The position numbers and the translations under genes were made by a program. A stretch of DNA of 16,653 nt from PNKC01 sp039917655 (GTDB taxonomy: Bacteria; Chloroflexota; Dehalococcoidia; Tepidiformales; Tepidiformaceae): assembly GCA_039917655.1 (NCBI GenBank), contig JBDSJC010000288.1, positions 1-16,653 on the forward strand. Direction: 5' to 3'. The notes beneath the pieces were generated by a model, which saw nothing but the letters and a program-made list of their open reading frames with translations, did no database searches and was not told where the DNA came from. Shown piece after piece: positions 15,681 to 16,653 of this stretch. Numbering within the stretch: position 1 is the first letter of the stretch; each line of letters begins with the position of its first letter.

Positions 15681-16653
15681 ATGCAACAGGCACATCTTTC
15701 GCGGCGCGTCCCTGGCGGACTTGCGCTGCTCGCCGCGCTCATCCTGGCGTTACTCGTTGTAACGCCTGCGTTCGCGGCAGTACCCGTGGTGACGTCGGTG
15801 ACTCCCAACAGCGGCCCGGTGGCGGGCGCCACCAGCATCACAATCACCGGCACGGGCCTAACCGGAGCCACCGCCGTCAAGATCGACGGCGTCAGCGCTA
15901 CCAGCGTGGTGCCGGTGAATGACACGACCGTTACGGCGGTCACTCCCGCGCATATCGCTGGGCCAGGGAACGTGATCGTCACCAACGTGGACGGCGACAG
16001 CCTCGTTTCGTCGGGCGGCGTATTCACCTTCCGGGAGATTCCTGGAGTGACCTCCATAGCACCCGCCACCGGCCCGACAAGTGGGGGCACGGTGGTCACG
16101 GTAAACGGGGCGAACTTCGTCACGGGGACGGGCAATACGGCTGTGAGCTTTGGCGGCAACGCATCGACCAGCGTGGCCGTCGCGAGCGCCACACAGCTGA
16201 CGGCCCTCGCACCCGCTGGGGCCGCAGGCGTGGCCGATGTCCGGGTGACGACTACTGGCGGGACAAGCGCCAACGTAGCCGCTGACAACTTCACGTACGC
16301 CTCGGCCGCTCCGGTGATCACCACGCTTAGCCCCTCCGGGGGAACGATCGCTGGCGGCACCGTTGTGACGATTACGGGAACGGGTTTCGCGGGCGCCACC
16401 AGCGCCACGTTTGGCGGCGTGACCGGAACTTCGTTCATCGTCGATTCGGACACCCAGATCCGCGTTTCGAGCCCAGCGCGAGTAGCAGGGATCGTTGACG
16501 TTGTTGTCACCGGTCCCGGCGGGGCCAGCGTCACTGGCACCGCGACCAAGTACACCTACACCACGGCGTCCATCCCGGTGGTCACCGCGGTGAACCCGGT
16601 ATCCTCGCCGATCAGCGGCGGGACGGTGGTTTCGATCACCGGCACAGGCTTCA
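15681..16653 (+). CDS. Secreted IPT/TIG-repeat protein (3' end outside window)
   Basis: AAGGAG (15668-15673) lies 7 bases before ATG 15681, and the frame is open to the window edge (324 codons). Residues 1-32 form a signal peptide with a basic start, a Leu/Ala/Val core and AFA before the cleavage site. Immunoglobulin-like IPT/TIG repeats of about 87-89 residues follow: PVVTSVTPNSGPVAGAT, GVTSIAPATGPTSGGTVVTV, PVITTLSPSGGTIAGGTVVT and the start of a fourth, PVVTAVNPVSSPISGGTVVS. Each has the family pattern (V..v.P..G...GgT.vtitGtgF, then a conserved FGG-type strand, then v..tg.G). The composition is rich in Thr, Gly, Ala and Val, with no Cys. Such proteins are usually exported and cell-surface or matrix-associated, with binding roles. 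The partner, total repeat number and anchor cannot be seen. It is divergent from treY with no evident metabolic link. Confidence 0.9.
   Translation, partial: MQQAHLSRRVPGGLALLAALILALLVVTPAFAAVPVVTSVTPNSGPVAGATSITITGTGLTGATAVKIDGVSATSVVPVNDTTVTAVTPAHIAGPGNVIVTNVDGDSLVSSGGVFTFREIPGVTSIAPATGPTSGGTVVTVNGANFVTGTGNTAVSFGGNASTSVAVASATQLTALAPAGAAGVADVRVTTTGGTSANVAADNFTYASAAPVITTLSPSGGTIAGGTVVTITGTGFAGATSATFGGVTGTSFIVDSDTQIRVSSPARVAGIVDVVVTGPGGASVTGTATKYTYTTASIPVVTAVNPVSSPISGGTVVSITGTGF

Noticed and set aside
15681..15776. Twin-arginine signal in the IPT/TIG leader (SRRVPGG)
   Set aside because: Only the RR pair is present; the following hydrophobic residue pattern of a Tat motif is missing, so Sec export is more likely.
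15674..16555. 293-codon - strand frame over the IPT/TIG gene
   Set aside because: It mirrors the repeats; the + strand has a ribosome-binding site, signal peptide and a known domain pattern.

Overview
This is a high-GC bacterial chromosome segment. The taxon is not certain. A Chloroflexota relative is my best guess, because of the secreted protein with an LPFVAR-type segment, the PRC-barrel/DUF2171-like fragment and the divergent universal stress protein. No rRNA, tRNA, CRISPR array, insertion sequence or phage gene was seen.

Layout. Positions 1-2365 hold small, mostly stress or envelope genes: the end of a PRC-barrel-like gene (+) with a good intrinsic terminator, an acidic hydrophilic protein and a secreted protein (both -), a 44-codon frame with a Usp-like motif, and a universal stress protein (+). 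Positions 2569-10626 form a + strand run: an unknown 115-aa gene, a 57-aa gene with HxH and CPGC motifs, glgE, a treS-maltokinase fusion, then glgX after a 66-base gap. On the - strand treY (start 15269) and treZ (end 10627) form a second operon that converges on glgX with no intergenic base. A 411-base divergent region (15270-15680) separates treY from a secreted IPT/TIG-repeat protein that runs off the right edge.

How the genes work together. TreS converts trehalose to maltose, the fused maltokinase makes maltose 1-phosphate, and GlgE adds its maltosyl unit to an alpha-1,4-glucan. In the other direction GlgX debranches the glucan, TreY turns the linear chain end into a trehalose-capped chain, and TreZ releases trehalose. 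The window therefore encodes both arms of a trehalose/alpha-glucan cycle, except for a branching enzyme (GlgB), which is not here. The catalytic triads of all five glycoside-hydrolase-13 domains are visible. Gene joints overlap by 1 to 4 bases (TAATG, ATGA, GTGA, GTGA), which points to translational coupling.

The least explained parts are the two small genes coupled to glgE, a short element at 15402-15471 with two mutually exclusive foldings, an alternative-pairing leader before the 115-aa gene, and the leader of the stress-protein gene.
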